Origin: an uncultured Bacilli bacterium
GTDB lineage: Bacteria; Bacillota_I; Bacilli_A; RF39; UBA660
Reading direction: 5' to 3'
Assembly (NCBI GenBank): GCA_947625505.1
Contig: CANQON010000006.1
Span: 1 to 64,000 of the forward strand
Length of the DNA stretch: 64,000 bases
The notes beneath the pieces are model-generated. The model saw only the letters and a program-made list of their open reading frames with translations, was not told the DNA's origin and did not search any database. Below, in pieces: positions 46,132-54,976 of the stretch (its first letter is position 1; every line of letters starts with the position of its first letter). Made by a program: the position numbers and the translations under genes.

Positions 46132-46988
46132 ATACTTGTTTAGCAAATTTATTAGGCTATAGTCGTAGTAAAATAGCTAAAATGTTAAAAGATAATGCGA
46201 TATTAGTAAATGATACTCCTGTTAAAGCTAGTTATCAGTTAAAAAAAGGAGATATCATTAAAGTAGGGGAATACGTTGAAGAAGAAATGAGCGCTGAACC
46301 TGAAAAAATGGAATTAGATATCGTCTATGAAGATGATGATGTTATGGTTATTAATAAAGCTAATGGTATTGTTGTTCATCCTGCTGTAGGTAATAATCAT
46401 GGTACTTTAGTTAATGGCTTATTATATCATTCAAATAAATTAAGTGATATTAATGGCGAATTTCGTCCTGGTATAGTTCATCGTATTGATGCTTATACAA
46501 CAGGTTTATTAATGGTAGCTAAAAATAATGAAGCTCATGAAATATTAGCTCGTGAATTAAGTGAAAAAAAGACAACACGTAAATATTGGGCATTAGTATG
46601 GGGAATTATTAGACATGATACAGGAACAATAGATGCTCCTATAGGCAGAGATTTAAATGATCGTAAAAAAATGTGTGTTACAAGTATAAATAGTAAACCT
46701 GCTGTTACCCATTTTAAAGTTTTAGAAAGATATAAAAATGCTACTTTAATAGAGTTAAAACTTGAAACAGGTAGAACACATCAAATAAGAGTACATATGA
46801 ATTATATAGGATATCCTGTTGTTAATGATCCTGTGTATGGTAATCGTAAATTAATAGATGATACAGGTCAATGCTTACATGCTAAAACCTTAGGATTTAT
46901 TCATCCTAAAACAAATGAGTATATGGAATTTGATAGTGAATTACCTGAGTGTTTTATAAATATATTAAATAAATTTAAGGAAGAATAA
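46092..46988 (+). CDS. rluD: 23S rRNA pseudouridine synthase, RluD family
   Basis: The 298-residue enzyme has an N-terminal S4 RNA-binding domain (RIDTCLANLLGYSRSKIAKMLKDNAILVNDTPVKASYQLKKGD) and a PsuA/TruA-type catalytic domain with HRIDAYTTGLLMVAK, where the Asp is the catalytic residue. WALVWG, GRTHQIRVHMNYIGYPVVND and CLHAKTLGFIHP follow. The start is fixed by AAGGAGG at about 46080-46086, and lspA-rluD order is standard in Firmicutes. The overlap with lspA is long (40 bases). Confidence 0.93.
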   Translation: MQEYRIEEETGRIDTCLANLLGYSRSKIAKMLKDNAILVNDTPVKASYQLKKGDIIKVGEYVEEEMSAEPEKMELDIVYEDDDVMVINKANGIVVHPAVGNNHGTLVNGLLYHSNKLSDINGEFRPGIVHRIDAYTTGLLMVAKNNEAHEILARELSEKKTTRKYWALVWGIIRHDTGTIDAPIGRDLNDRKKMCVTSINSKPAVTHFKVLERYKNATLIELKLETGRTHQIRVHMNYIGYPVVNDPVYGNRKLIDDTGQCLHAKTLGFIHPKTNEYMEFDSELPECFINILNKFKEE

Positions 46989-46999
46989 GAGGTGATATC

Positions 47000-48166
47000 A
47001 TGAATATAACACTAGATAAAAATGATGAAATTGTTATGAAATTACTTCATTACTTTATAACAGAACAAGGATATAACCCAATTATTTTACATGGCGCTAA
47101 AGATGAAATATGGTTAGAGAATACTGATGGTGATTATAAAATTATTCGAATAGTAACTAATTATATTCATAATGATGAACAATTTGATTGGGATATCTAT
47201 CGTACTAAGCAAATAATGCGTACTATTAAAAGAAAAACCTTTAGTTTTGGGATGAATGCTTTAAGTATTTTTATTAACTTAGGTGATAATGTTCATTTAG
47301 AAGAAAATCATACGAAAAATATTGATTGTATTGAAATTAAAAATATTGATGATTTAAATAAATATGATTTCCTTAAAGAAACATTCCCAACTATAACTAA
47401 AATAGGAAATGTAACAGAACAAGGCTTAGAATTATTTATGAAATTAACCGAAGAGATAAATAAAAAGAATAGAGAAGACGCTATTAAAGCTGATGAAGTA
47501 TTTAGTAGAAAAAGACCTATTATTACATATGCTCTTATCATAAGTAACATTATTATGTTTATTATGACTTTATTAGCAGGAGGTAATATCTTTGGTATTG
47601 ATGCTAATCTATTATACTCTTTTGGAGGCTTAGTTAATTATAACACAATGACTAGCCCATTAGATTACTGGCATTTATTACCTAGTATGTTTTTACATGC
47701 TAATTTACTACATCTTCTTGTTAACTTATATGCTCTATATGTTCTAGGCCCTCAATTAGAAAGCTTTTTTGGTAAAGTTAAATACTTATTTATCTATTTA
47801 GTAAGTGGTTTAATAGGTGGACTTGTATCAATGATCTTTTTAGGAGATAATGTTGTATCTGTTGGAGCAAGTGGAGCTATCTTTGGACTTATTGGAGCTT
47901 TCTTATTCTTTGGATATCATTACCGTGTATACTTTAGTGGCATAATTAAATCACAAATAATACCATTACTTATTGTTAACCTTATTTTAGGTGTTATGAT
48001 TAGTGGTATAGATTTAGGTGCTCACTTTGGAGGAATTATTGGAGGATTCTTAGCTGCTAAAGCTATGGGTGTTAAATATAAAACAACAGTAAGTGATAAT
48101 GTTAATGGCTTTGTTATGTTAGGTATTTTGACTATTTTTGCTATCTATTTAGGTATTACTATTTAA
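47000..48166 (+). CDS. Rhomboid-family intramembrane serine protease (YqgP/GluP-like)
   Basis: The 388-residue protein has a soluble N-terminal domain (1-170), like Bacillus YqgP/GluP, then six or seven membrane helices. Catalytic residues: S291 in GASGAIFG and H342 in LGAHFGG, with H233, H238 and N242 in HANLLHLLVN forming the family HxxxxHxxxN motif. Rhomboids cleave membrane proteins; YqgP also handles a magnesium transporter in B. subtilis. It follows rluD by 11 bases with GGTGAT upstream. Confidence 0.92.
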   Translation: MNITLDKNDEIVMKLLHYFITEQGYNPIILHGAKDEIWLENTDGDYKIIRIVTNYIHNDEQFDWDIYRTKQIMRTIKRKTFSFGMNALSIFINLGDNVHLEENHTKNIDCIEIKNIDDLNKYDFLKETFPTITKIGNVTEQGLELFMKLTEEINKKNREDAIKADEVFSRKRPIITYALIISNIIMFIMTLLAGGNIFGIDANLLYSFGGLVNYNTMTSPLDYWHLLPSMFLHANLLHLLVNLYALYVLGPQLESFFGKVKYLFIYLVSGLIGGLVSMIFLGDNVVSVGASGAIFGLIGAFLFFGYHYRVYFSGIIKSQIIPLLIVNLILGVMISGIDLGAHFGGIIGGFLAAKAMGVKYKTTVSDNVNGFVMLGILTIFAIYLGITI

Positions 48167-48194
48167 CTGAGAAGTATTTCTTCTCAGTTTTTGT
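48165..48194 (+). terminator. Terminator of the lspA-rhomboid unit
   Basis: AACTGAGAAG-TATTT-CTTCTCAGTT followed by TTTG. Confidence 0.88.
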
Positions 48195-48258
48195 TTATAT
48201 TATAAGTGTAAAGTAACGTATAATTCATTAAAAAGATGGATTAAAATAAATAGGGATG

Positions 48259-48267
48259 TGATACAAT
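48259..48267 (+). promoter_or_regulatory. Extended -10 promoter
   Basis: TGATACAAT at 48259-48267, 24 nt before the next ATG. Confidence 0.5.
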
Positions 48268-48291
48268 AAAATTGATAATAGAGGTGATAAT

Positions 48292-49227
48292 ATGCCTAAT
48301 CAAAGTATGCTAGAGGAAGAAAAAATAAAAAAGCAAAAAGAAGAAGAGACTAAAAAAAGTAAAGATGCAGACGCTAAGAAAGAAGAAGTAGCGAAAGCTT
48401 TTGGAATTAGCTTAGCTGATATTGAACATGTTGAATTAAATAATGGCAAAGAATTCTTTAAGTTTTATAATCCTAAAGATCGTACAGTTAAAATGATTGA
48501 AAATAGGGATTATGGTAATGGTTTAAGTAAACAGTTTAAAAGTATTCAACAAGAACTATCTTTTACTCAAAGTGATAACGAAAGAGATAATGCAGCACGT
48601 ATTTATGAACATTCATCTGCTCATAAGAATATCGAATTATCTTTAATTCCTATTGAAGAGTTAAGAAGTAATCGTTTTAAATATATGCGTGCTATTAACG
48701 AACTATCAACCATTGATAGAAAGAAAGTTATGGCTTTAATAAAAAGTAGTAAAGAAGTACGTTTAACACATATAAACATTGAGAATGCTATTGGTATAGA
48801 TGAAGATCATAATGTTATTGACGTTGTATTTGATTATGCTAATAATCGTGCTATTATTAGAAATGCACGTGTATTAAATTATCAAGATCAAAATGAATAC
48901 ACTGATAACGATGAAGAATTAGTTGAAATATCTGGTGCTGACTTCGATAAGTTAGTAGAAAATATTACGATAAGTGATGATACTCCTGTTGTAACTGATC
49001 CTGAAGAACGTATGACAGTTCGTGGAGAAGAAATAAGCGTTCAAACAGCTGTTCAATTATATGAAATGCCAGAAGCTATTGATAAGATGGACTTATCACC
49101 AAAGAAACGTCGTATTTATATGGGTATCGTAGAGGCTTTAAAACGTCGTATTGCGGCTAAAACAAATGAAAAGAAAACCCAAAAACAAAAAGTATTAGTA
49201 AATGAAAACGATCATAAAGCTGCTTAG
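48292..49227 (+). CDS. Uncharacterised cytoplasmic protein (311 aa)
   Basis: No family recognised. A charged N-terminal stretch (EEEKIKKQKEEETKKSKDADAKKEE) leads to a central domain with EFFKFYNPKDRTVKMIENRDYG, FDYANNRAIIRNARVLNYQDQ, and a C-terminal basic helix (KKRRIYMGIVEALKRRIAAK). There is no signal peptide or membrane helix. It has its own promoter, a GAGGTGATAA ribosome site and a terminator containing its stop codon. The composition suggests a structural or nucleic-acid-associated protein. Function unknown. Confidence 0.72.
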   Translation: MPNQSMLEEEKIKKQKEEETKKSKDADAKKEEVAKAFGISLADIEHVELNNGKEFFKFYNPKDRTVKMIENRDYGNGLSKQFKSIQQELSFTQSDNERDNAARIYEHSSAHKNIELSLIPIEELRSNRFKYMRAINELSTIDRKKVMALIKSSKEVRLTHINIENAIGIDEDHNVIDVVFDYANNRAIIRNARVLNYQDQNEYTDNDEELVEISGADFDKLVENITISDDTPVVTDPEERMTVRGEEISVQTAVQLYEMPEAIDKMDLSPKKRRIYMGIVEALKRRIAAKTNEKKTQKQKVLVNENDHKAA

Positions 49228-49241
49228 CTTTATGATTTTTT
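49211..49241 (+). terminator. Terminator of the 311-aa protein gene
   Basis: ATCATAAAGC-TGCTTA-GCTTTATGAT followed by TTTTT. Confidence 0.87.
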
Positions 49242-49617
49242 ATATGTTAGGATTTTCTATATCTGCATTTGTTTCTGTACTAGATAAAGAAATAACATAT
49301 AAAGCAATTAATTCTGATATAACAACTAAAATAGACGCTATTATTTGTAAATTATAACTTTTTAAATCTTGCTTTTTAGCTTTAGCTATTTTATATAGTT
49401 CATAATTAATATATAGAAAGAAGAATCCTGATAATAAAATAACAATTCGATTAATCGTTGTTAACGATAGAGTATCCTTATTATTTAATATTGTTTTTTT
49501 ACCTAATTTAGCTAGTTTTTGATTATAAGTTATAACAATAGCGATAATCGATGTTACAACACCTATTACTAACGTTATAATTTGATAGTCAATATACTTT
49601 ATTTCTTCTTTCTTCAT
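49240..49617 (-). CDS. Uncharacterised three-helix membrane protein (125 aa)
   Basis: With the start at ATG 49617 the protein begins MKKEEIKYIDYQIITLVIGVV, giving three membrane helices (about 11-31, 55-78, 93-115) separated by short basic loops. The in-frame start further upstream (49677) would overlap the lepA promoter and add an unlikely leader. No Shine-Dalgarno sequence precedes 49617; a TATATT just 6 nt before the ATG suggests a leaderless message. No family recognised. The gene lies between two plus-strand genes. Confidence 0.55.
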   Translation of the reverse strand: MKKEEIKYIDYQIITLVIGVVTSIIAIVITYNQKLAKLGKKTILNNKDTLSLTTINRIVILLSGFFFLYINYELYKIAKAKKQDLKSYNLQIIASILVVISELIALYVISLSSTETNADIENPNI

Positions 49618-49637
49618 AATACAATATATGATTTTTA

Positions 49638-49646
49638 TGATATAAT
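49638..49646 (+). promoter_or_regulatory. Extended -10 promoter of lepA
   Basis: TGATATAAT at 49638-49646, 48 nt before the ATG. Confidence 0.5.
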
Positions 49647-49694
49647 TTAAACAGATGATTTTATCATTTATTAACAATGAATACAGGTGATCTA

Positions 49695-51494
49695 ATGAAA
49701 CAACAAAATATTAGAAATTTCTCTATTATAGCGCATATTGATCATGGTAAAAGTACTTTAGCTGATCGTATTCTAGAGGCAACTGGTGCTATTAGTGAAA
49801 GAGAAAAGAAAGATCAATTATTAGATAGTATGGATCTTGAACGTGAAAGAGGAATAACAATTAAATTAAATGCTGTTAGATTAAACTATCATTATAATAA
49901 TGAAGATTATTTACTACATTTAATTGATACTCCAGGTCATGTTGATTTTACATATGAAGTATCACGTTCTTTAGCAGCTTGTGAGGGAGCCTTACTTGTA
50001 GTAGATGCAGCCCAAGGTATTGAAGCTCAAACTTTAGCTAATCTATATCAAGCTTTAGATAATAACTTAACTATTATTCCTGTTATTAATAAGATTGATT
50101 TACCTAATGCCGATATACCTAAAGTAACTAAAGAATTAGTAGATACGGTTGGTTTTGATGAAAAAGATATTTTATTAGTAAGTGCTAAAACAGGAGTAGG
50201 AATAAAAGAGTTATTAGAAGCTATTATTGAAAGAATACCTGCTCCTAAAGGCAATATTAATGATAAATTACAATCTTTAATTTTTGATAGCTATTTTGAT
50301 TCATACCGTGGAATTGTAACATTATTACGTGTAGTTAATGGTAAAGTAAAAATAGGAGATAAAATTAAAATGATGGCAACTAATGCTACTTATGAAGTAA
50401 CAGAATTAGGCTATCATAATCCTCATGAAATTAAAGTTAACGAGTTATCAGCAGGTGAAGTAGGATATTTATGTGCTAGTATTAAAAGTATTGAAGATGT
50501 TAAAGTAGGAGATACAATTACTTTAGAAGATAATCCATGTATAAAGCCATTAGAAGGGTATAAACCAATGAAACCAATGGTATTCTGTGGATTATATCCG
50601 ATAGAATCTAGTAAATTTCCTGATTTAAGAGAAGCTTTAGAAAAGTTAAAATTGAATGATGCATCTTTAGAATTTGAACCAGAAACATCTCAAGCCTTAG
50701 GATTTGGTTTTCGTTGTGGCTTTTTAGGACTTCTTCATATGGAAATAATAGAAGAACGTATTGAAAGAGAATTCAATATTGATTTGATAGCTACTTCACC
50801 ATCCGTTGTATATGAAGTATTACTTACCGATAAAAGTATGATCTTAGTAGATAGTCCTAGTAAGTTACCTGATAGACAGCGTATTGAAGAAATAAGAGAG
50901 CCTTATATTAAAACAAATATATTTGTTCCTAGTGAATATATAGGACCTATTATGGAATTATGCCAAAATAAAAGAGGCAATTATATATCAATGGAATATA
51001 TAGATGCTTCTAGAGTTAATATTCACTATGAAATACCATTATCAGAGATTGTTTATGATTTCTTTGATAAATTAAAAAGTTATACAAAGGGATATGCCTC
51101 TTTTGATTATGAATTAGTAGGATATAAACCTAGTAATTTAGTTAAGATGGATATTTTACTTAATGGAGAAATTGTTGATGCTTTAAGTATAATAGTGCAT
51201 AAAGATTTTGCATATCCTAGAGGAAAAGCTATTGTAGAGAATTTACGTAAGTTGATTCCTCGTCAACAGTTTGAAGTACCTATTCAAGCCGTAATAGGTA
51301 CTAAAGCTATCGCACGTGCCGATATTAAAGCTATGCGTAAGAACGTTTTAGCGAAGTGTTATGGTGGCGATGTATCTCGTAAAAGAAAATTATTAGAGAA
51401 ACAAAAAGAAGGTAAGAAACGTATGAAGATGGTTGGTAGTGTTGAAGTACCACAGGAAGCATTCTTATCAGTATTAAGTATGGAAGAAGAGTAG
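49695..51494 (+). CDS. lepA: Elongation factor 4 (LepA)
   Basis: A ribosome-associated GTPase affecting translocation and initiation. The ATG at 49695 follows AGGTGAT and yields 599 residues, the normal length. It has G1 [11 protein letters not shown]2 [11 protein letters not shown]3 DTPGHVDF, G4 NKIDLP and G5 SAKTGVG. The LepA-specific C-terminal domain contains [22 protein letters not shown]. The upstream in-frame ATG at 49677 lacks a ribosome site. It is followed by 15 bases to the multi-HTH gene, and hemW lies after that, as in many Firmicutes (lepA-hemW). Confidence 0.96.
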   Translation: MKQQNIRNFSIIAHIDHGKSTLADRILEATGAISEREKKDQLLDSMDLERERGITIKLNAVRLNYHYNNEDYLLHLIDTPGHVDFTYEVSRSLAACEGALLVVDAAQGIEAQTLANLYQALDNNLTIIPVINKIDLPNADIPKVTKELVDTVGFDEKDILLVSAKTGVGIKELLEAIIERIPAPKGNINDKLQSLIFDSYFDSYRGIVTLLRVVNGKVKIGDKIKMMATNATYEVTELGYHNPHEIKVNELSAGEVGYLCASIKSIEDVKVGDTITLEDNPCIKPLEGYKPMKPMVFCGLYPIESSKFPDLREALEKLKLNDASLEFEPETSQALGFGFRCGFLGLLHMEIIEERIEREFNIDLIATSPSVVYEVLLTDKSMILVDSPSKLPDRQRIEEIREPYIKTNIFVPSEYIGPIMELCQNKRGNYISMEYIDASRVNIHYEIPLSEIVYDFFDKLKSYTKGYASFDYELVGYKPSNLVKMDILLNGEIVDALSIIVHKDFAYPRGKAIVENLRKLIPRQQFEVPIQAVIGTKAIARADIKAMRKNVLAKCYGGDVSRKRKLLEKQKEGKKRMKMVGSVEVPQEAFLSVLSMEEE

Positions 51495-51509
51495 TAAAGG
51501 AGGAATATT

Positions 51510-53222
51510 ATGAGTGCTATTTATAATCGTAATGAAATAATTGAAGATTACTTAACTCATAATTTTACTCAAACGGAATTAGCGCATTATTATGATACTA
51601 AGTATTATCCTGGATATATATCTAGTCAAACAATTAGTAAAATAATTAATAATAAGAATTTACCTCAAGATATTAAGGATAAAATAGCTTTAAAAAAACA
51701 AGAGTTAAAAGGTAAAGGTAATGCTAATCAAGAATATCATGAGTTATGTAAAAAAATAGATCGTGAATTAGGTAAGATTGTGTTATTGCCTTCTTTTGTT
51801 AATGAAGAAAATATTATGATGTTAAGGGTAGTTTATCTATATATTAATAATTGTACTTATACAGATATAAGTAATCTTTTAGGTTTATCTAAAGCTACGG
51901 TATCTAAATATATTAATGAGTTATTAAAGACAGGTATTCTTAATGAAATAACGCGAACTATATTAAGAAATAAGTTGGATAATCAAAGTAAGTATAATAA
52001 AAATGATGTAACGGAAGATATTAGATTAGCTGTTTCAACTTTTATTAAACTAAATGGTGATTATCAAGAAACAATGAAACAATTAAATATTTCTGAACGT
52101 ACTTTAAGTCGTTATTTAAGTACACCTAAATTAGAAGAAATAGTAGGTGAAGATGAATATCGTTCTTTTAAACAACTTGTTGATAGATATAATCATCAAA
52201 GAATTATGGTAGCGAGCGCTAAATCAATACGTAATAAAAAGATTCAAAGTAGTTTAAGTCGCGCTAACACACCTAGAAGTATGGATATTAGTAAATTACT
52301 TAAATTAATATTAATAGATGAAATAATAGATATTAATGAATTAAAAAATAAATCTAATATACCTAGTTTTTTAATTAAAGATTATTTACAAAATTTAGAT
52401 GAAATAAGATCTTTATTTGGTGAATATGTATATCAAGAATTACTTGGTGTTTATAGTAGTATTATCAAAGATGAAGATGATTTACAATTATCTTTAGTAG
52501 CTACTTATTTAAAAGGAAGATATACTTATGAAGAAATAAGTAGTTTATTCTTTATTAATTCTAATAAAGCAAGACAATTATTAACAACTGATTTAGAAGA
52601 ATTAGAAAATAAAACAGGCAAAAATATTTCTTTAGCTATTCAAGAACATACTAAAGAAGTATCTAGAATTAAGAGAAGTTGTCCTAAAGATAAGTATACT
52701 ATTAGTGATCCTAATATGATTGAATTAGTACGTGATGATTTATTATATGTTAATAAGGGGCAATATACAACCTTACAATATATTATCATGTTCTATAAAT
52801 ATCATGGTGTTTTAATTGATATGGCTATTAAAGAAGATATTCCTTATCAACTATTATATACTGATTTATCTAGTATTATAAATAGTGATATTTTAAATGT
52901 TGAAGCAAAAGAAAAACTATCTTTATATATGAAGTATGAAGAAACTTTATATGCTTTACCTAATGTTATTCAAAAATGGGATTTAATATCTAAATGTATC
53001 AACACTTTATATAATAATGGTTTAGATGTAGCTCAAACACTTAAAGATTTAGAATTACCAATAGAGATATTTGAACGTATTATATTTGATGCTTCAGCAC
53101 CTACATTATTTGTTAAAGAAGTTATTTTAGATGCTAGAAAACAAGTTCAAAAGTATAAACAGAGTCTTCAAAAAGAAAATAATATTAATTTAATTGAAAG
53201 TATTAAAGCGTGTATTAAATGA
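51510..53222 (+). CDS. Multi-HTH protein with SpoIIID-like repeats (570 aa)
   Basis: An unusual all-helical protein built from roughly seven helix-turn-helix-like units at about residues 8-48, 104-140, 172-206, 262-296, 326-364, 424-458 and 490-526. Clear examples are CTYTDISNLLGLSKATVSKYINELL and GDYQETMKQLNISERTLSRYL. They resemble the DNA-binding part of the sporulation regulator SpoIIID, with a trailing 'R..M…AKSIRNKKIQ' segment in unit three. AAAGGAGG lies 6 bases before ATG. It sits between lepA and hemW and overlaps hemW by four bases. A DNA-binding role is inferred. No family name known to me. Confidence 0.7.
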   Translation: MSAIYNRNEIIEDYLTHNFTQTELAHYYDTKYYPGYISSQTISKIINNKNLPQDIKDKIALKKQELKGKGNANQEYHELCKKIDRELGKIVLLPSFVNEENIMMLRVVYLYINNCTYTDISNLLGLSKATVSKYINELLKTGILNEITRTILRNKLDNQSKYNKNDVTEDIRLAVSTFIKLNGDYQETMKQLNISERTLSRYLSTPKLEEIVGEDEYRSFKQLVDRYNHQRIMVASAKSIRNKKIQSSLSRANTPRSMDISKLLKLILIDEIIDINELKNKSNIPSFLIKDYLQNLDEIRSLFGEYVYQELLGVYSSIIKDEDDLQLSLVATYLKGRYTYEEISSLFFINSNKARQLLTTDLEELENKTGKNISLAIQEHTKEVSRIKRSCPKDKYTISDPNMIELVRDDLLYVNKGQYTTLQYIIMFYKYHGVLIDMAIKEDIPYQLLYTDLSSIINSDILNVEAKEKLSLYMKYEETLYALPNVIQKWDLISKCINTLYNNGLDVAQTLKDLELPIEIFERIIFDASAPTLFVKEVILDARKQVQKYKQSLQKENNINLIESIKACIK

Positions 53223-54313
53223 TAACAGCTGCTTATATTCATATTCCATTCTGTGAAGATATATGTACTTATTGTGATTTTTGTAAATATTATTATAATA
53301 AAAAGTTTATTCTTCCTTATTTAGAAGCTTTAGATAAAGAAATAAAAAAAAGATATCATGAAGAAGTATTAAAGTCTATCTATGTAGGGGGAGGGACTCC
53401 TAGTAGTTTAAGCCTTGATGAGTTAAGAATTTTACTAAAGATATTATCTATATTTAAAATAAATGATACAGAGTATACTTTTGAATGTAATATCGAAAAT
53501 ATTACAGAAGAGAAAGTAAAATTATTAAAAGAGTATGGTGTTAATCGTTTAAGTATAGGTGTTCAAACCTTTAATGAAAAGTTTTTATCTTACTTAAATC
53601 GTAAACATACGAAAGATTTAGTATATAATAAAATAGCTATGATTAAGAAATATTTTGATAATATTAATATTGATCTAATATACGCTATTCCAAATGAAAC
53701 TTTAGAAGATTTAAAAGAAGATTTAGATAATTTCTTAAAGTTAGATATTGATCATATATCAACTTATTCTCTTATTATTGAAGAACATACTATTTTAGGT
53801 AATAAGAAGACAATGCCTGTTGATGAAGAATTAGATTATCAAATGTATCAATTAATCATCAATAAATTAAAAGATTATGAGCATTATGAATTAAGTAATT
53901 TTGGTAAAAAAAGATCAAGACATAATTTAGTTTATTGGAATAATGAAGAATATTATGGCTTTGGATTAGGCGCTAGTGGATATGAAGGAAACACTAGATA
54001 TACTAATACTCGAAGTTTAACTGAGTACTTAAATGGACATTATCGTATATATGAAGAACAATTATATTTAAACACGACTATTGAAAATTATTTTATTTTA
54101 GGATTACGTAAAATAAAAGGAATAAATAAAAGAGATTTTAAAAAGCGATATAATATTGATATAGATAAAATAGATATTATTAATAATTTAATAAAACAAG
54201 ATAAATTAAAATTAGATAATGATAATTTATATATTAATCCAAAATATCTTTATGTTAGTAATGATATTTTAGTAGAGTTTATGGGAGTTGATTATGAAAG
54301 ATATATTTGCTAA
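53219..54313 (+). CDS. hemW: HemW-like radical SAM heme chaperone
   Basis: The 364-residue protein has the radical-SAM motif CX3CX2C at C12, C16 and C19 followed by F-C (FCEDICTYCDFC), GGGTPSSL for SAM binding, and LSIGVQTFNEKFLSYLNRKHT typical of HemW/HemN. HemW is a heme chaperone rather than coproporphyrinogen oxidase. The C-terminal HemN_C region is present (GLRKIKGINKRDFKKRYN). Start ATG overlaps the previous stop by four bases. The lepA-hemW context matches. Note the contrast with the degraded radical-SAM protein at 35.5 kb. Confidence 0.92.
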   Translation: MITAAYIHIPFCEDICTYCDFCKYYYNKKFILPYLEALDKEIKKRYHEEVLKSIYVGGGTPSSLSLDELRILLKILSIFKINDTEYTFECNIENITEEKVKLLKEYGVNRLSIGVQTFNEKFLSYLNRKHTKDLVYNKIAMIKKYFDNINIDLIYAIPNETLEDLKEDLDNFLKLDIDHISTYSLIIEEHTILGNKKTMPVDEELDYQMYQLIINKLKDYEHYELSNFGKKRSRHNLVYWNNEEYYGFGLGASGYEGNTRYTNTRSLTEYLNGHYRIYEEQLYLNTTIENYFILGLRKIKGINKRDFKKRYNIDIDKIDIINNLIKQDKLKLDNDNLYINPKYLYVSNDILVEFMGVDYERYIC

Positions 54314-54866
54314 AGAATTAAGTTATATTCATGATAATCGTATTAGAGAAAGTATTGGTAAATTAATAGATATGTTACCTGAATATTTTTTTAGAGTACC
54401 TGCATCTAGTACAGGTAAATATCATCCCAAATGTTCAAATGTTGAGGGAGGATTAGTTAATCATACAAAGATTGCTGTTAGATATGCTAAAGAGTTATTA
54501 CATAATGCTATTTTGTTTAATAATTTTAGTGATCATGATCAAGATATAATTATTGCTAGTTTGATTCTTCATGATGGATTTAAGCATGGTTTAACAGAAG
54601 AAAAATATGTACGTTTTGATCATCCTTTAATAGCTGCTAATTTTGTTAAGGAACATGCTATAGAAGTAGGATTAACAGAAGAAGAGGGGAATCTCTTATA
54701 TGAAGTAATCTCATCACATATGGGTGTATTTAATACTAGTAATTATAGTGATGTAGTACTTCCACTACCTAAAACTAATATGCAAAAATTCGTTCATATG
54801 TGTGATGATTTAGCTAGTAAAAAGTTTATAAACGTTGAATTTAAAGGGCATGATATCGTAGAGTAA
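54294..54866 (+). CDS. HD-domain phosphohydrolase-like protein
   Basis: A 190-residue protein with the HD pattern: H in EGGLVNHTKIAVRYA, HD in LILHDGFKHG (about residues 92-101), H in FDHPLIAANF, and a final D in HMCDDLAS. All four metal-ligand positions are visible, so it is likely active on a nucleotide or phosphate ester. The ATG at 54294 follows GGGAG by six bases; it overlaps hemW by 20 bases. The substrate is unknown. Confidence 0.8.
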   Translation: MKDIFAKELSYIHDNRIRESIGKLIDMLPEYFFRVPASSTGKYHPKCSNVEGGLVNHTKIAVRYAKELLHNAILFNNFSDHDQDIIIASLILHDGFKHGLTEEKYVRFDHPLIAANFVKEHAIEVGLTEEEGNLLYEVISSHMGVFNTSNYSDVVLPLPKTNMQKFVHMCDDLASKKFINVEFKGHDIVE

Positions 54867-54893
54867 AAACTATTTTAAATAGTTTTTATTTTT
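54865..54893 (+). terminator. Terminator of the lepA-HD operon
   Basis: AAAAACTATT-TTA-AATAGTTTTT then ATTTTTAT; it overlaps the stop codon. Confidence 0.82.
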
Positions 54894-54896
54894 ATA

Positions 54897-54957
54897 TTGA
54901 CAAGTGTATGATAAACACTTTATAATGTAGTTATAGATAAGTGTAATAATAACACAT
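54897..54957 (+). promoter_or_regulatory. thyX-tmk promoter with two operator-like palindromes
   Basis: TTGACA (54897-54902), 18-nt spacer, TATAAT (54921-54926). The spacer holds AAGTGTATGATAAACACTT (54902-54920). A second related palindrome, AAGTGTAATAATAACACAT, is at 54939-54957, just past the predicted +1. Both have the form AAGTGTA-N-A/T centre-AACACwT, with centres 37 bp apart. Confidence 0.65.
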
Positions 54958-54976
54958 CTATAGAGAGGGATAGAAT

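Noticed and set aside
54902-54957. NrdR boxes upstream of thyX
   Set aside because: Half-sites are GTGT…ACAC, the reverse of the NrdR consensus ACAC…GTGT.
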